A stretch of DNA of 64,000 bases from Cohnella ginsengisoli (GTDB lineage Bacteria; Bacillota; Bacilli; Paenibacillales; Paenibacillaceae): positions 1,612,001-1,676,000 of the forward strand of contig NZ_JAPDHZ010000003.1 in assembly GCF_029525555.1 (NCBI RefSeq). Reading direction: 5' to 3'. The notes beneath the pieces were generated by a model, which saw only the letters and a list, made by a program, of their open reading frames with translations, ran no database searches and was not told the DNA's origin. Within the stretch, counting starts at the first letter, position 1. Each line of letters opens with the position of its first letter. A program made the position numbers and the translations under genes. Below are positions 1 through 8,337 of the stretch, piece by piece.

Positions 1-323
1 CGATGCACTGGTCGACGCCGTATTTCATCGGAATCTTGTAGTCCAGCTCGAAGGCGGACACGCCGCCCACCTGGAACGACGTGATGACATAGCTCGCGCC
101 GGCCAGCGCCTCCCTGCGGTCGGTCGTCACGAGGACGCGCGACTTGAGCCCGTTTTTCTCGATGACCTGGTCGGCGAACGCCTTGACCTGCGAGGTTTTG
201 CCGGTGGAGGGGGGCCATCAATACGAACTCGGTATCCTCCAGCTCCGGCGTCGCCATGATGTCCAGCATCAGCGTCTTGCAGAAAACGATGCTGCCGGCT
301 CCGATGATCGCGACTCTTCTCAT
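1..323 (-). CDS. GH4 family glycosidase, N-terminal part (cut by window edge)
   Basis: The N-terminus (MRRVAIIGAGSIVFCKTLM, then DTEFVLM) is the NAD-binding fold start of glycoside hydrolase family 4, whose members cleave alpha- or beta-glycosides by an NAD- and metal-dependent redox mechanism in the cytoplasm. The frame breaks at a run of six G at 209-214. Removing one G gives STGKTSQVKAFADQV and restores continuity. The start at 323 follows an AAGGGA-type ribosome site. It is the downstream member of a minus-strand operon with the oxidoreductase at 345-1394. Its opening resembles the complete GH4 gene at 47053, so the window holds two paralogues. Substrate cannot be judged from this fragment. 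Confidence 0.8.
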   Translation of the reverse strand, partial: MRRVAIIGAGSIVFCKTLMLDIMATPELEDTEFVLMAPLHRQNLAGQGVRRPGHREKRAQVARPRDDRPQGGAGRRELCHHVVPGGRRVRLRAGLQDSDEIRRRPVH

Positions 324-344
324 ACGATCCCGTCCCTTCGCGCT

Positions 345-1394
345 TTATTGGTACTGCTGCATCAAGCGGATATAATCCCTGGCGAGCTTCAGGTCCTCCA
401 GCGCCTCCTTCGACTCGCAAGGCGCCGGACGCTCGCCCCGCACCGCGGCGATGAAGTTCATCGCCTGCTTGCGCATGGCATGCAGGTTCGGCATGACGGG
501 AATCTCGTAGGACGGCGCGCCGTTGCCGTCCCGCATGATCGTGACCTTGCCCGCCTGCTGGCGGGCGAGCGGCGGCGGCAGGTCGACGCGGACGAAGCCG
601 CGCTCGAAGCAGACGAGCAGGCTCTCGTGCCACTCGGTCGACGTATGGTAAGGCGCCATCTCGAGCGCGACCGTGACGCCGCCGTCGCTCTCGCCCGCGA
701 GCAGCACGCCGCGGCGGTCGGCGAACGTGATCTTGTACGGCTCGCGCAGCAGGAAGCGGATCGCGTTGACCTGATGGATGTAATAGTTGACGAAGGAATC
801 CAGCTGGCGGGTTTGTTCGTCCGTGAAGGATGCAGGCCCCGGCTCAAGCGCGGCGTCCGGATACGGTTCGTCCGAATTCAGCGGCGCGTCCGCGCCGCCG
901 ATCCAGTCGCCAGGCGGCATCGTGACGCGGACGTACTGCAGCTTGCCGAATTCGCCGCTTGCCTTCCACTGCTCGATGACCTTGCTCGCGTATTCCATCG
1001 CGGGGTCGGAGCGCTTGTGGTAGCCGACCATATGCAGCGTGCCGTGCGCGTCCGCGAGCCGGACCAGCTCCTCGCCCGCCTCGACGGTGAGCGAGATCGG
1101 CTTCTCGGTGAACACCGGGATGCCCGCCTTCAGAATGTCGGGGATGAGGTTGATATGCGTGCGGTACGGCTGCGGCGCGACGATCGCATCCACCTTTGCG
1201 TCATGCAGCAGCTCCAGATGATTGGCATACACGGTCGGTACGCCGTAGCGGTCCGCCACCGTGCGCGCGAGTCCCGGGCGCACCTCGGCCAGCGCCACGA
1301 CCTCGCATTGATCGCGCAATACCGCGTAGTTGGACAGATGCGCCATCTGCCCCATGCCGCCGACGCCGACGAATCCGATTTTCAGCTTGCTCAT
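345..1394 (-). CDS. Gfo/Idh/MocA family NAD(P)-dependent oxidoreductase
   Basis: The 349-residue protein opens with a Rossmann motif (KIGFVGVGGMGQMAH) and carries the family's EKPIS motif near residue 95 (GIPVFTEKPIS), followed by the alpha/beta substrate domain. Such enzymes oxidise or reduce sugars and inositols in the cytosol. The start at 1394 is preceded by GGAGTGA. An upstream extension in the same frame has no ribosome site and runs into the neighbouring gene. It sits 5 bp downstream of the VCBS gene and just upstream of the GH4 gene, so all three are probably co-transcribed for carbohydrate use. The substrate is unknown. Confidence 0.9.
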   Translation of the reverse strand: MSKLKIGFVGVGGMGQMAHLSNYAVLRDQCEVVALAEVRPGLARTVADRYGVPTVYANHLELLHDAKVDAIVAPQPYRTHINLIPDILKAGIPVFTEKPISLTVEAGEELVRLADAHGTLHMVGYHKRSDPAMEYASKVIEQWKASGEFGKLQYVRVTMPPGDWIGGADAPLNSDEPYPDAALEPGPASFTDEQTRQLDSFVNYYIHQVNAIRFLLREPYKITFADRRGVLLAGESDGGVTVALEMAPYHTSTEWHESLLVCFERGFVRVDLPPPLARQQAGKVTIMRDGNGAPSYEIPVMPNLHAMRKQAMNFIAAVRGERPAPCESKEALEDLKLARDYIRLMQQYQ

Positions 1395-1399
1395 CGCGC

Positions 1400-2494
1400 T
1401 CACTCCCTGGGTCCCAAGTTTTCGAATAAATAGAGGCCTTCCGTGCCCGGCGCGACGATGTCGGGGTAGCCGTTGCCGGTGATGTCCTGGATCCACATAT
1501 AAATGCCGTTGCCCGAGCCCTCGCCCGCGGGTCCGTAGTCGATGACATGCTTCTCAAAGGCGCCGCCATTGATCTTGAAGTAATACAGGAAGAGCGGATC
1601 GTCGAAGCCGGGATCGTTGTCGTGGGCCAGATAGCGCTTGCCGGTGACCAGCTCCGGCTCGCCGTCGAGGTCGATATCGACCAGCATCAGATCGTGGTAC
1701 TGCGATGCCGTCGTATCGATGTCATGGCGGATCCAGCTGCGGGAGCCGTCCGCTTCGCGGCGCTGCTCGTACCAGTGCAGGCCGTAGTCATGCGCCTGGC
1801 CGACGATCAGGTCGCACAGGCCGTCGCCGTTTACGTCATAGCCGAGCACCGGCACGCTGGCCGAGCCGAGCGAGAACTCGGGATGGAACGTCCACGGTCC
1901 CGCAAAGGGATCCTCCGGCTGCTCCAACCAGCCGTTCGACAGCACGATGTCCGTGCGGCCGTTGCCGGTAATGTCCGCGAAGCCCATGCCGTGTCCGCTT
2001 TTCCCCTCGGAGATGACGGTCTTGCTGAACTCCCCCGTGCCCTTGCCGTTCTCGTCTACGATCAGTTTATAGAAGGCTTGCGGCGACTCGGGCGTATTGG
2101 GGAAAATCTCGGGCACGCCGCAGCCGTCGATGTCGAAGTAGCGGATCGTCTCGATCGGCGTAGAGGGATCGATCTCGATCGTTTCCCACTCCGCGTCCGA
2201 GTTCCCTGGGTTGCGCCGCCACTTGAGCGCGCCTCCCCACCAGGAGCCCGTCACGATGTCGATCCGTCCGTCCCCGTCTACGTCCATCGGGAAGTCGGAG
2301 AAGTCGTCGCGATAATGCGCGTAGGTCGCCAGCTCGCAGATCTTGTGTTTATGGACGAAGTCGGGGCCCTCGTACCAGTAGCCGCCGCTCACGATATCGA
2401 GCACGCCGTCGCCGTCGACGTCGAAGACGGAGCAGGCTTCGAACGTCTCGTCGCTCAGCTTCCGTTTATTGAAATGAATGGCCATCTCGCTCAT
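1400..2494 (-). CDS. FG-GAP/VCBS repeat protein without signal peptide
   Basis: A 364-residue protein with repeated calcium-loop-like motifs of the DxDxDG type: DVDGDGVLD near residue 25, DVDGDGRID, DIDGCGVPE, DVNGDGLCD and DIDLDGEPE. The spacing fits FG-GAP/VCBS beta-propeller blades. Propellers of this kind are usually secreted, yet the N-terminus (MSEMAIHFNKRKLSDE) has no hydrophobic signal segment, so a cytosolic location is inferred. Two start codons (2494 and 2485) share one AAGGGG ribosome site. It is the first gene of the operon with the oxidoreductase and GH4 enzyme. It may bind or process sugar, but no catalytic function can be assigned. Confidence 0.75.
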   Translation of the reverse strand: MSEMAIHFNKRKLSDETFEACSVFDVDGDGVLDIVSGGYWYEGPDFVHKHKICELATYAHYRDDFSDFPMDVDGDGRIDIVTGSWWGGALKWRRNPGNSDAEWETIEIDPSTPIETIRYFDIDGCGVPEIFPNTPESPQAFYKLIVDENGKGTGEFSKTVISEGKSGHGMGFADITGNGRTDIVLSNGWLEQPEDPFAGPWTFHPEFSLGSASVPVLGYDVNGDGLCDLIVGQAHDYGLHWYEQRREADGSRSWIRHDIDTTASQYHDLMLVDIDLDGEPELVTGKRYLAHDNDPGFDDPLFLYYFKINGGAFEKHVIDYGPAGEGSGNGIYMWIQDITGNGYPDIVAPGTEGLYLFENLGPRE

Positions 2495-2537
2495 GTCCCC
2501 TTCTCCGCGAATCTATGGATTCGTTATGAAAGCGCTA

Positions 2538-2567
2538 TTGAACCTCTCGTCGCTTATAATCTACAAT
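2538..2567 (+). promoter_or_regulatory. Putative sigma-A promoter of the AraC gene
   Basis: TTGAAC at 2538-2543 and TACAAT at 2562-2567 are separated by 18 bp, upstream of the AraC regulator in the divergent intergenic region. A partial cre-like sequence (TGAAAGCGCT) lies just before it at 2527. This is motif matching only. Confidence 0.4.
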
Positions 2568-2642
2568 ACAGACAGATCAAGGGACAATGCGGAGAGTTGC
2601 GGGATTTGGCTATTGAAAATTGAGATTCGGAGGAGAATGGCC

Positions 2643-3477
2643 ATGCGGCACTCGATCGTCGCCGGGACGCCCGAGATCCTGAGCGGGTCGCTCATTCACG
2701 GAAGCAAGGGCGCGCCCTTTCTTTTCCCGCTTCACCAGCACGAGCTGAACGGCGAGGTTTTCCTGATCCTGGAGGGCGAAGGGGGAATTTCGCGTGGACG
2801 GCAAACGCTATCGGGGCAAGGCGGGCAGCTTGCTCTTGTACAACCGGGGCATCTGGCACGAGGAAAGGTCGACCAGCGACAAATTCGCCGCCGTCTACGT
2901 CGCGTACACGGGGCTTCAACTACAAGGCATGCCGGCCGACTGCCTGTCGGGCTCCTCGCAGTCCGCTATGCTGGAGCTGCACGAGCATTTTCTGCCGATC
3001 AAGAAGCTGTTCGTCGACATGATCGAAGAATGGAGCAGCCCGCTGCCCGAGTCGGCGGTCGTCGCGAACGGATTGCTGCGCGCGCTGACGGGCCGCATCG
3101 CGCGGTTGCTGCATTATTCGGCCGAGGATCAGGTGAAGCGGCGCCCCAACAAGGAGCTCGTGCATCTGGCCAGACGATATATGGAAGAGAACTATCCGTA
3201 CGACGTCACGCTCGAGACGCTTGCCGGCTTGACTTATACGAATCCGTATCATCTCATCCACGTGTTCAAGGCGGAGACGGGGATGAGTCCGATTCAGTAC
3301 CTGATCCGCTACCGCATCGAGGTGGCCAAGCAGTATCTGGAGACGACGAAGCTGCCGATGGCCGAAATCGCGGAGAAGGTCGGCTACAAGAGCGAGACGT
3401 ACTTCCAGAACCTGTTCAAAAAGTCGACCGGGGTATCGCCGGGGCGCTACCGGGCTGCGGCTCGCGAAGTCGATTAG
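2643..3477 (+). CDS. AraC family transcriptional regulator (frame broken)
   Basis: The N-terminal half is an arabinose-binding cupin-like domain (HQHELNGEVFLILEGEG), and the C-terminal hundred residues form two AraC helix-turn-helix units (LETLAGLTYTNPYHLIHVFKAETGM, then MAEIAEKVGYKSETYFQNLFKKSTG, shown here only as landmarks). The frame breaks at a run of five G at about 2781-2785. Deleting one G gives EGEFRVDGKRY. A GGAGGAG site precedes two in-frame ATGs, and the one at 2643 has the better spacing. It is divergent from the VCBS/oxidoreductase/GH4 operon and probably controls it in response to a sugar. Confidence 0.8.
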
Positions 3478-3560
3478 AATGGAAGCATGCGATCAGGAAG
3501 GCTGAGATCAGGACCAACCGCGGGAAATCGGGCTCGAACGCGCGAAAATCGTTCGCCCTC

Positions 3561-3603
3561 TGTGTCTCCCGTCACAATGTCGCGTCGTCAAATATCGTAT
3601 GGT
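3561..3603 (+). promoter_or_regulatory. FNR/CRP-type box and promoter of the nirK-like gene
   Basis: TGTGT-CTCCCG-TCACA at 3561-3576 (centre 3568.5) matches the TGTGA-N6-TCACA consensus except for one base. A TATGGT -10 element at 3598-3603 would start transcription near 3610, placing the box at about -41.5, the class II activator position. Confidence 0.65.
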
Positions 3604-3640
3604 TGTGACATACCGCTATTAACGCGAGGAGGTCCAGCCT

Positions 3641-4634
3641 ATGTCACGAAAATTGCAGTCAGCCGCCGTCGTCTGCCTGTCCGCGCTGCTTGCCCTGGCC
3701 GTCTCCGGCTGCGACGGGTCAAGCCGATCGGATCGGCCGGCGGCGGCTTCCGCTTCGGACGAAGCCTTCGTCAAAAAGCCGCCCGTCCCCCCGGTCGTGG
3801 TTCGGCAAGGCCATACGGTCCGCATTGAATTGACCGCTCAGACGACGAGCGTCGAGATCTCGGAGGACGAATACTACGCGGCATGGACGTTTAACGGCAC
3901 GGTGCCCGGGCCCGTGCTTCGGGTGAAGGAGAGCGATACGATTCATCTGGTTTTAAAAAACATCGACCCCCTCGATGCAACACTCGGTGGACCTGCACGC
4001 CGTGCATGCCGCGCCCAGCAAGAAATTTATCGACGTGATGCCGAACGAAGAGGGCGAGTTCACCTACATGGCCGATACGCCCGGCGTATTCATGTACCAC
4101 TGCGGGACGCAGCCTGTCCTGCTGCATATCGGCAACGGCATGTACGGCATGATCATCGTGGAACCGAAGGACGGGTATCCCGGCGATGCCTCGGTCGACC
4201 GCGAATATACGCTCGTGCAGAGCGAATGGTACAAGGAAAACGACTACGATGCGATGCTGGGCGAAGCGCCGGAATATGTCGTGTTCAACGGCTCCGACTT
4301 CGCGCTGTCCAAGCATCCGCTGCTCGCGAAGCCCGGCGAACGGATCCGGCTGTACGTCGTCAATGCCGGGCCGAACGAAGTCTCCTCCTTCCACGTGGTC
4401 GGCACGATCCTCGACCGGGTCTTCGCCGACGGCAACCCCGCCAATGTGCAGCGCGGGCTGCAGACGGCGCTCATCCCGGCAGGAGGCGGGGCCGTCGTCG
4501 AATTCACGGTGCTCGAGGAGGGAGACTATCCGATCGTCACGCACCAATTCAAGGACGCCGCCAAAGGAGCTGTCGCCGTGCTGCGGGTCACGAAGGACGG
4601 AACGGACCACGGCGGCATGCCGATGGGACATTAG
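3641..4634 (+). CDS. nirK: Copper-containing nitrite reductase-like lipoprotein (frame broken)
   Basis: Predicted to reduce nitrite to nitric oxide outside the membrane. A lipoprotein signal ends in a VSGC lipobox at about residue 28. The first cupredoxin domain holds QHSVDLHAVHA and later VFMYHCGTQPVLLHIGNGM, supplying the type 1 ligands (His, Cys, His, Met), type 2 histidines and the catalytic Asp of NirK. The second domain holds SSFHVVG and PIVTHQF, matching the catalytic His and third type 2 His. With about 330 residues it fits two-domain NirK. The frame breaks in a run of five C near 3968-3972. Deleting one C gives NIDPSMQHSVD. A two-domain multicopper oxidase is the alternative, but the type 3 HxH motif is not seen. 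Confidence 0.8.
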
Positions 4635-4669
4635 ATGGTTCGACATCCGACGCCGCAGATCGCTCCAAG

Positions 4670-4712
4670 TGTGAGGCCGATCACAGCCGGAGGGCCAGGT
4701 CCATTGTAAAGT
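4670..4712 (+). promoter_or_regulatory. FNR/CRP-type box before the ylbF-like gene
   Basis: TGTGA-GGCCGA-TCACA at 4670-4685 is a perfect palindromic match (centre 4677.5). A weak -10 (TAAAGT, 4707-4712) would give a start near 4719, again about 41.5 bp downstream of the box centre. Confidence 0.6.
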
Positions 4713-4745
4713 AGTAACGTACAACCTGACGAGGAGGACGAGCGA

Positions 4746-5161
4746 ATGATCGTTAAATTGGATACAGACTTCGTATACGGGAAAATGGAAGAGCTCGGCG
4801 CGGGACTGCTGGAACAGGAGGCTTACAAGGCGCTGCGGGCGTCGATCGACCGGTTCGCCGCGGATTCCGACGCGACCGCGCAATATGAGCGTTTCATGGA
4901 GCTGCACCGCGTCCTCGAGGAGAAGGAACGGCAAGCCGAGGAGACGTCCGAGACGGAGATGGAGCTATACGATCGGCAGGAACAAGCCCTGTACGAGAAC
5001 GAAGTGATCCGCCAGTTCCTATACGCCCAGCGGGAATTCAGCCATCTCCATAACCTGGTCAGCCAATTCTTCATGAAGACGGTAGAGTTCAACCGGCTGC
5101 CGGCGAAAAAGAGGTCGTCAAGGGAAGCTGCGGCTGCGGCGGCAATTGCGGCGGACACTGA
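4746..5161 (+). CDS. YlbF/YmcA family protein with Cys-rich tail (frame broken)
   Basis: A helical 138-residue protein. In Bacillus, YlbF acts with YmcA and YaaT in an iron-sulfur complex affecting RNase Y and development. As written the frame runs on to 5192, but adding one A to the run of five A at 5106-5110 gives KKEVVKGSCGCGGNCGGH and a stop at 5161. The CGCGGNCG tail is typical of YlbF-type proteins, so I take that as the true end. The gene follows the nirK-like gene and has its own FNR-type box, suggesting a role linked to anaerobic respiration. An AGGAGG-like site precedes the ATG. Confidence 0.7.
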
Positions 5162-5258
5162 GCGGAAATCGCGGGACGACCCAACGGTCTGATTCGCGAA
5201 GAGAGGGGATGTCCTGCAGCAGCGCAAGACGGTCTTCCGGATCATCGGCCTACCATGC

Positions 5259-5292
5259 AAACGGGATGAAGCAGCCGCTTCGTCCCGTTTTT
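5259..5292. terminator. Bidirectional terminator between ylbF-like and ywiC genes
   Basis: Stem AAACGGGATGAAGC / GCTTCGTCCCGTTT with an AGCC loop, followed by T on the plus strand and preceded by A. It can serve both converging genes. Confidence 0.75.
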
Positions 5293-5323
5293 GCTTTCCC
5301 GGCATTAACAGACAACCTCTCGT

Positions 5324-6053
5324 TTACATGAACAACAGGACGGCCAAGATCAGAAACTGCGCCGCTCCCCCCGATCTCGATCATGCCGACCGTCATAGGG
5401 CGCATAGCGCGTCCGGCCAAGGCGAGCGCGCGCGCCAGCGGAAAGAGAAAAGCAAAGGCCAAGTACGGATAGCCGATCGCCAAGGGAACGAACGGCAGCA
5501 ACAGATGATACGCCCAGGCGTACCGCGTCCAGCGTTTGTTTTTCCGCTCGCGGAACACGCTCTTGACGAAAAACGCCGTGCCCGAAAAGTACAGGAAGGA
5601 AAACAGGACGATCGCCGCCATATCGCGATCCCAGCCGCCTCCGCTGTATAAATAAGCGGCGGCTCCTCCCAGTGAGAAGATCAGGATGCCGCACAGATCG
5701 TTCCAGATCGCGCGCTCGGACTTGCGCTTGGCATGCCAGGCAAGCACCGGGATCAGCAGCGTCAGCGGAATGCCGAAGTACAACAGCGTCGGGTCGTCCA
5801 GCAGCGGCGGAATCAGGCAGATCATCGCGGCCGCCCCGTAGAGCGCGGCCCACCGGAGCCACCGCGCGCTGTCTCTTCTCCGTCTGACTGCCTGCAGCAG
5901 CGGGTATGAGCTCAAGTAAAAAAGGAACCAGGCCAAAAACAAAGGCGCATGCACCCATCGCGGATGGCCGGCCATCATGCCGAACAAAAAGGGCACGCCG
6001 ACCATCGCCCAGCCGCCATGCTCCCGCGGGATGACGATGTCTCCCCTTTTCAC
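5324..6053 (-). CDS. ywiC: YwiC-like integral membrane protein (frame broken)
   Basis: Begins with IPREHGGWAM, the YwiC family signature, and has about seven to eight hydrophobic segments. In B. subtilis ywiC also lies beside narK-fnr, but its function is not established. The GTG start at 6053 follows GGGAGGG. The 3' end is broken at a run of six C at 5368-5373. Removing one base gives MIEIGGAAQFLILAVLLFM and a stop at 5324, the normal hydrophobic ending. It lies immediately downstream of moeA on the same strand and is probably co-transcribed. Confidence 0.8.
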
Positions 6054-6096
6054 GGCGCGATCCCTCCCGCAAGCGAGATGAAGATGCCTCTCTTTT

Positions 6097-7381
6097 TCAC
6101 GGCGCCATCCCTCCCCGGAGCGGGACGATATCGACCAGCGTACCGGCCTTGAAGCCCGTCTTGGTCGGCGGGAGCGCGATGAGACAGTCTGCGGACCCGA
6201 TGGACAACAGCTCGCTCGACTTGTCCATTCCAGCCGGCCGGACCAGATTCCGCCCTTCGCGGCAATGCCAGATCCCCCCGGACATACCTCGCGAAGCCGT
6301 TGACCTTGAGGTAGTCCGCCTCCAGATAAGCGGTCATCCCCGGCTTCTCAAGCTCGGCGCTGCCCTGCATGGCGGCCATCGCCGGCCTCGCGAACAGCTC
6401 GAAGCCGACGAAGCACGCCGACGGATTGCCCGACAGCCCGAGCATCGCCTTGTCTCTCCATATGCCCGCCGTCGTCGGGCTGCCCGGCCGCATCGCGACT
6501 TTATTGAACAGCGTCTCTCCTTCCCAGCTAAGAAAAATATCCGCCATTACGTCATAGTCGCCTACGGAGACGCCGCCGGTCGTCAGGAGCATATCGATGT
6601 CCGCGTTAAGCAGGTCGTATATCATCCGCTCCGCCCTCTCCCTGTCGTCCGGCACGGCGCCGGCGAGCCGCGGCTCGCCCCCGGCGGACGCGATCTGCGC
6701 CGCCAGCATGTACGCGTTGCTGTTGCGGATCCGGCCGGGCGCCAGCGGCTCGTCGATCCGCAGCAGCTCCGTTCCCGTGGAGACGACCGCGACGACCGGC
6801 TTGCGGGACACCCGCACTCGGGCATAGCCCAGCGCGGCGAGCAGCGCGGCCTGACCGGCGCCGATTCGCTCCCCTGCGCGGAGCACGACGTCGCCCCGGG
6901 CCGCCTCCTCGCCGACCGGGGCGACGTTGGCTCCGCGTTCGATCGTCTTGCGGAGCCGTACGCGCTCCCGGCCGCCGCGCGATATCGTCTCCGTCATCTC
7001 CAGCATGACGACGGCGTCCGCGCCCTCGGGCACCATGGCGCCGGTCATGATCCTCGCGGCTTGGCCGGGGCCGATCGGCAGCGCCGGCGCGGTCCCGCAC
7101 GGGATGTGCTGCACGACCTCCAGCTCGACGGGCCTGGCCGCGCTCGCGCCTCCGGTGTCCGCACTCCGGACGGCATAGCCGTCCATGCCGGACCTGCTGA
7201 AATGCGGCAGGGGCTCCGCCGTCCTGACGTCTTCCGCCAGTATTCGGCCGACGGCCTCGGTCAATTCTGTCTCGACCTCGCCTGCCGGGCTGATCCGACT
7301 CAACAGAAGCTCGCGTGCCCCGGTTACGGCCAGCGCCCTCCGATGGAACTTGGCGCTCGCGTCGCTTGCCCTTTCCTCCAT
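6097..7381 (-). CDS. moeA: Molybdopterin molybdenumtransferase MoeA (frame broken)
   Basis: Inserts molybdate into adenylylated molybdopterin, the last step of molybdenum cofactor synthesis needed by nitrate reductase. Visible landmarks are HFSRSGMDGYAVR, the MoCF domain motif LLTTGGVSVGDYD, and MRPGSPTTAGIW with LSGNPSACFVGFELF. The start at 7381 follows GGAGG. The C-terminal domain is broken in a run of six C at 6274-6279. Removing one base gives RYVRGIWHCREGRNLVRPAG and an end at 6097, about 427 residues, normal for MoeA. Its placement next to the nar genes fits cofactor supply. Confidence 0.9.
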
Positions 7382-7528
7382 TACGTTCTGCCTCCTTTGC
7401 CGGTCGACGGCCTGCCTGCTTCCGCCCGCCGCACAATTGTCGAACGGCGGCCGCGAGCGGCAAGCCCAAACGCTGATTTTTCTAGTCGAATAGATGATAT
7501 ACGAGCAATTGCCGCACAGGAGAGGATG

Positions 7529-8230
7529 ATGACGGTGACGAAGGATAGCACGTCCGATTTTTTGCGGCTTGTGCCGCTGTTCCAAGACTTGAGCGCCGCG
7601 GAGCTGGGGCGCGTCGAGGAGATCGCGATCGCGCGCTTCGCCGCCAAAAAAACGGTGATCTTCACGGAAGGAAGCGACAAGGAAGCGGTCTACTTCATCC
7701 AGGACGGCTTGGTCAAAACTTACAAGACGGACGAAAACGGCCATGAGCAGATTGTCTCGTTCCTGAAAACCGAGGATATGTTCCCCCACACCGGCTTCTT
7801 CAACCAGCATCCGTATCCCGCCACCGCCGAAGCGATCGTCGATACGCGGCTCGTCGCGATCCCGGTCAGGCAGTTCGAGCTTCTAATGATGAGCACGCCC
7901 TCGATCGCCATCAAGATGATGCACGTGATGGGCGCGAAGATCCGGGAGCTCCAGGAAAAGCTGCAGGTGCTGTCGGGTCAGGACATCAAGCATCGCGTGC
8001 TTGCCTTCCTCCTCCAGCTCGCCGAACAGCATGGCCACACGGACGAACGCAAGATTACGATCAATCTCCCGATGACGCACCAGGAATTCGCCAATTCGGT
8101 CGGCACGACGCGGGAGACGGTCAACCGGCTCCTGAGTCAAATGAGCAAGGAAGGCTTGCTCCAGGTCGACCGCAGCCGCATCGTCCTCATCGACCTTGAG
8201 GCGCTGAAGCTGCAAAGAGAGCAGCGTTAG
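7529..8230 (+). CDS. Crp/Fnr family regulator without cysteines
   Basis: About 233 residues: a cyclic-nucleotide-like beta-roll (residues 15-125), a dimerisation helix, and a winged helix with MTHQEFANSVGTTRETVNRLLS. The recognition helix R-E-T-V-N-R has the Arg-Glu-x3-Arg spacing that CRP uses to read TGTGA, matching the boxes in this island. The protein has no Cys at all, so it cannot carry the Fe-S cluster of E. coli or B. subtilis Fnr. Two adjacent ATGs (7526, 7529) follow AGGAG, and 7529 has better spacing. It is convergent with narK. The likely role is activation of the nitrate respiration genes, but the signal it senses is unknown. Confidence 0.85.
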   Translation: MTVTKDSTSDFLRLVPLFQDLSAAELGRVEEIAIARFAAKKTVIFTEGSDKEAVYFIQDGLVKTYKTDENGHEQIVSFLKTEDMFPHTGFFNQHPYPATAEAIVDTRLVAIPVRQFELLMMSTPSIAIKMMHVMGAKIRELQEKLQVLSGQDIKHRVLAFLLQLAEQHGHTDERKITINLPMTHQEFANSVGTTRETVNRLLSQMSKEGLLQVDRSRIVLIDLEALKLQREQR

Positions 8231-8248
8231 ATCGCGCCGCCAATAGCC

Positions 8249-8287
8249 AAATGCCCCGAATCCCGCTAGCGGCTTCGGGGCATTTTT
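8249..8287. terminator. Bidirectional terminator between crp/fnr and narK
   Basis: Stem AAATGCCCCGAA / TTCGGGGCATTT with a 13-nt loop, flanked by T on the plus side and A on the other side, between two converging genes. Confidence 0.85.
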
Positions 8288-8337
8288 CTATTTCTGCGTT
8301 CGAATAAGCGACCCCGCCTTCATGAGATTCATGCGAT

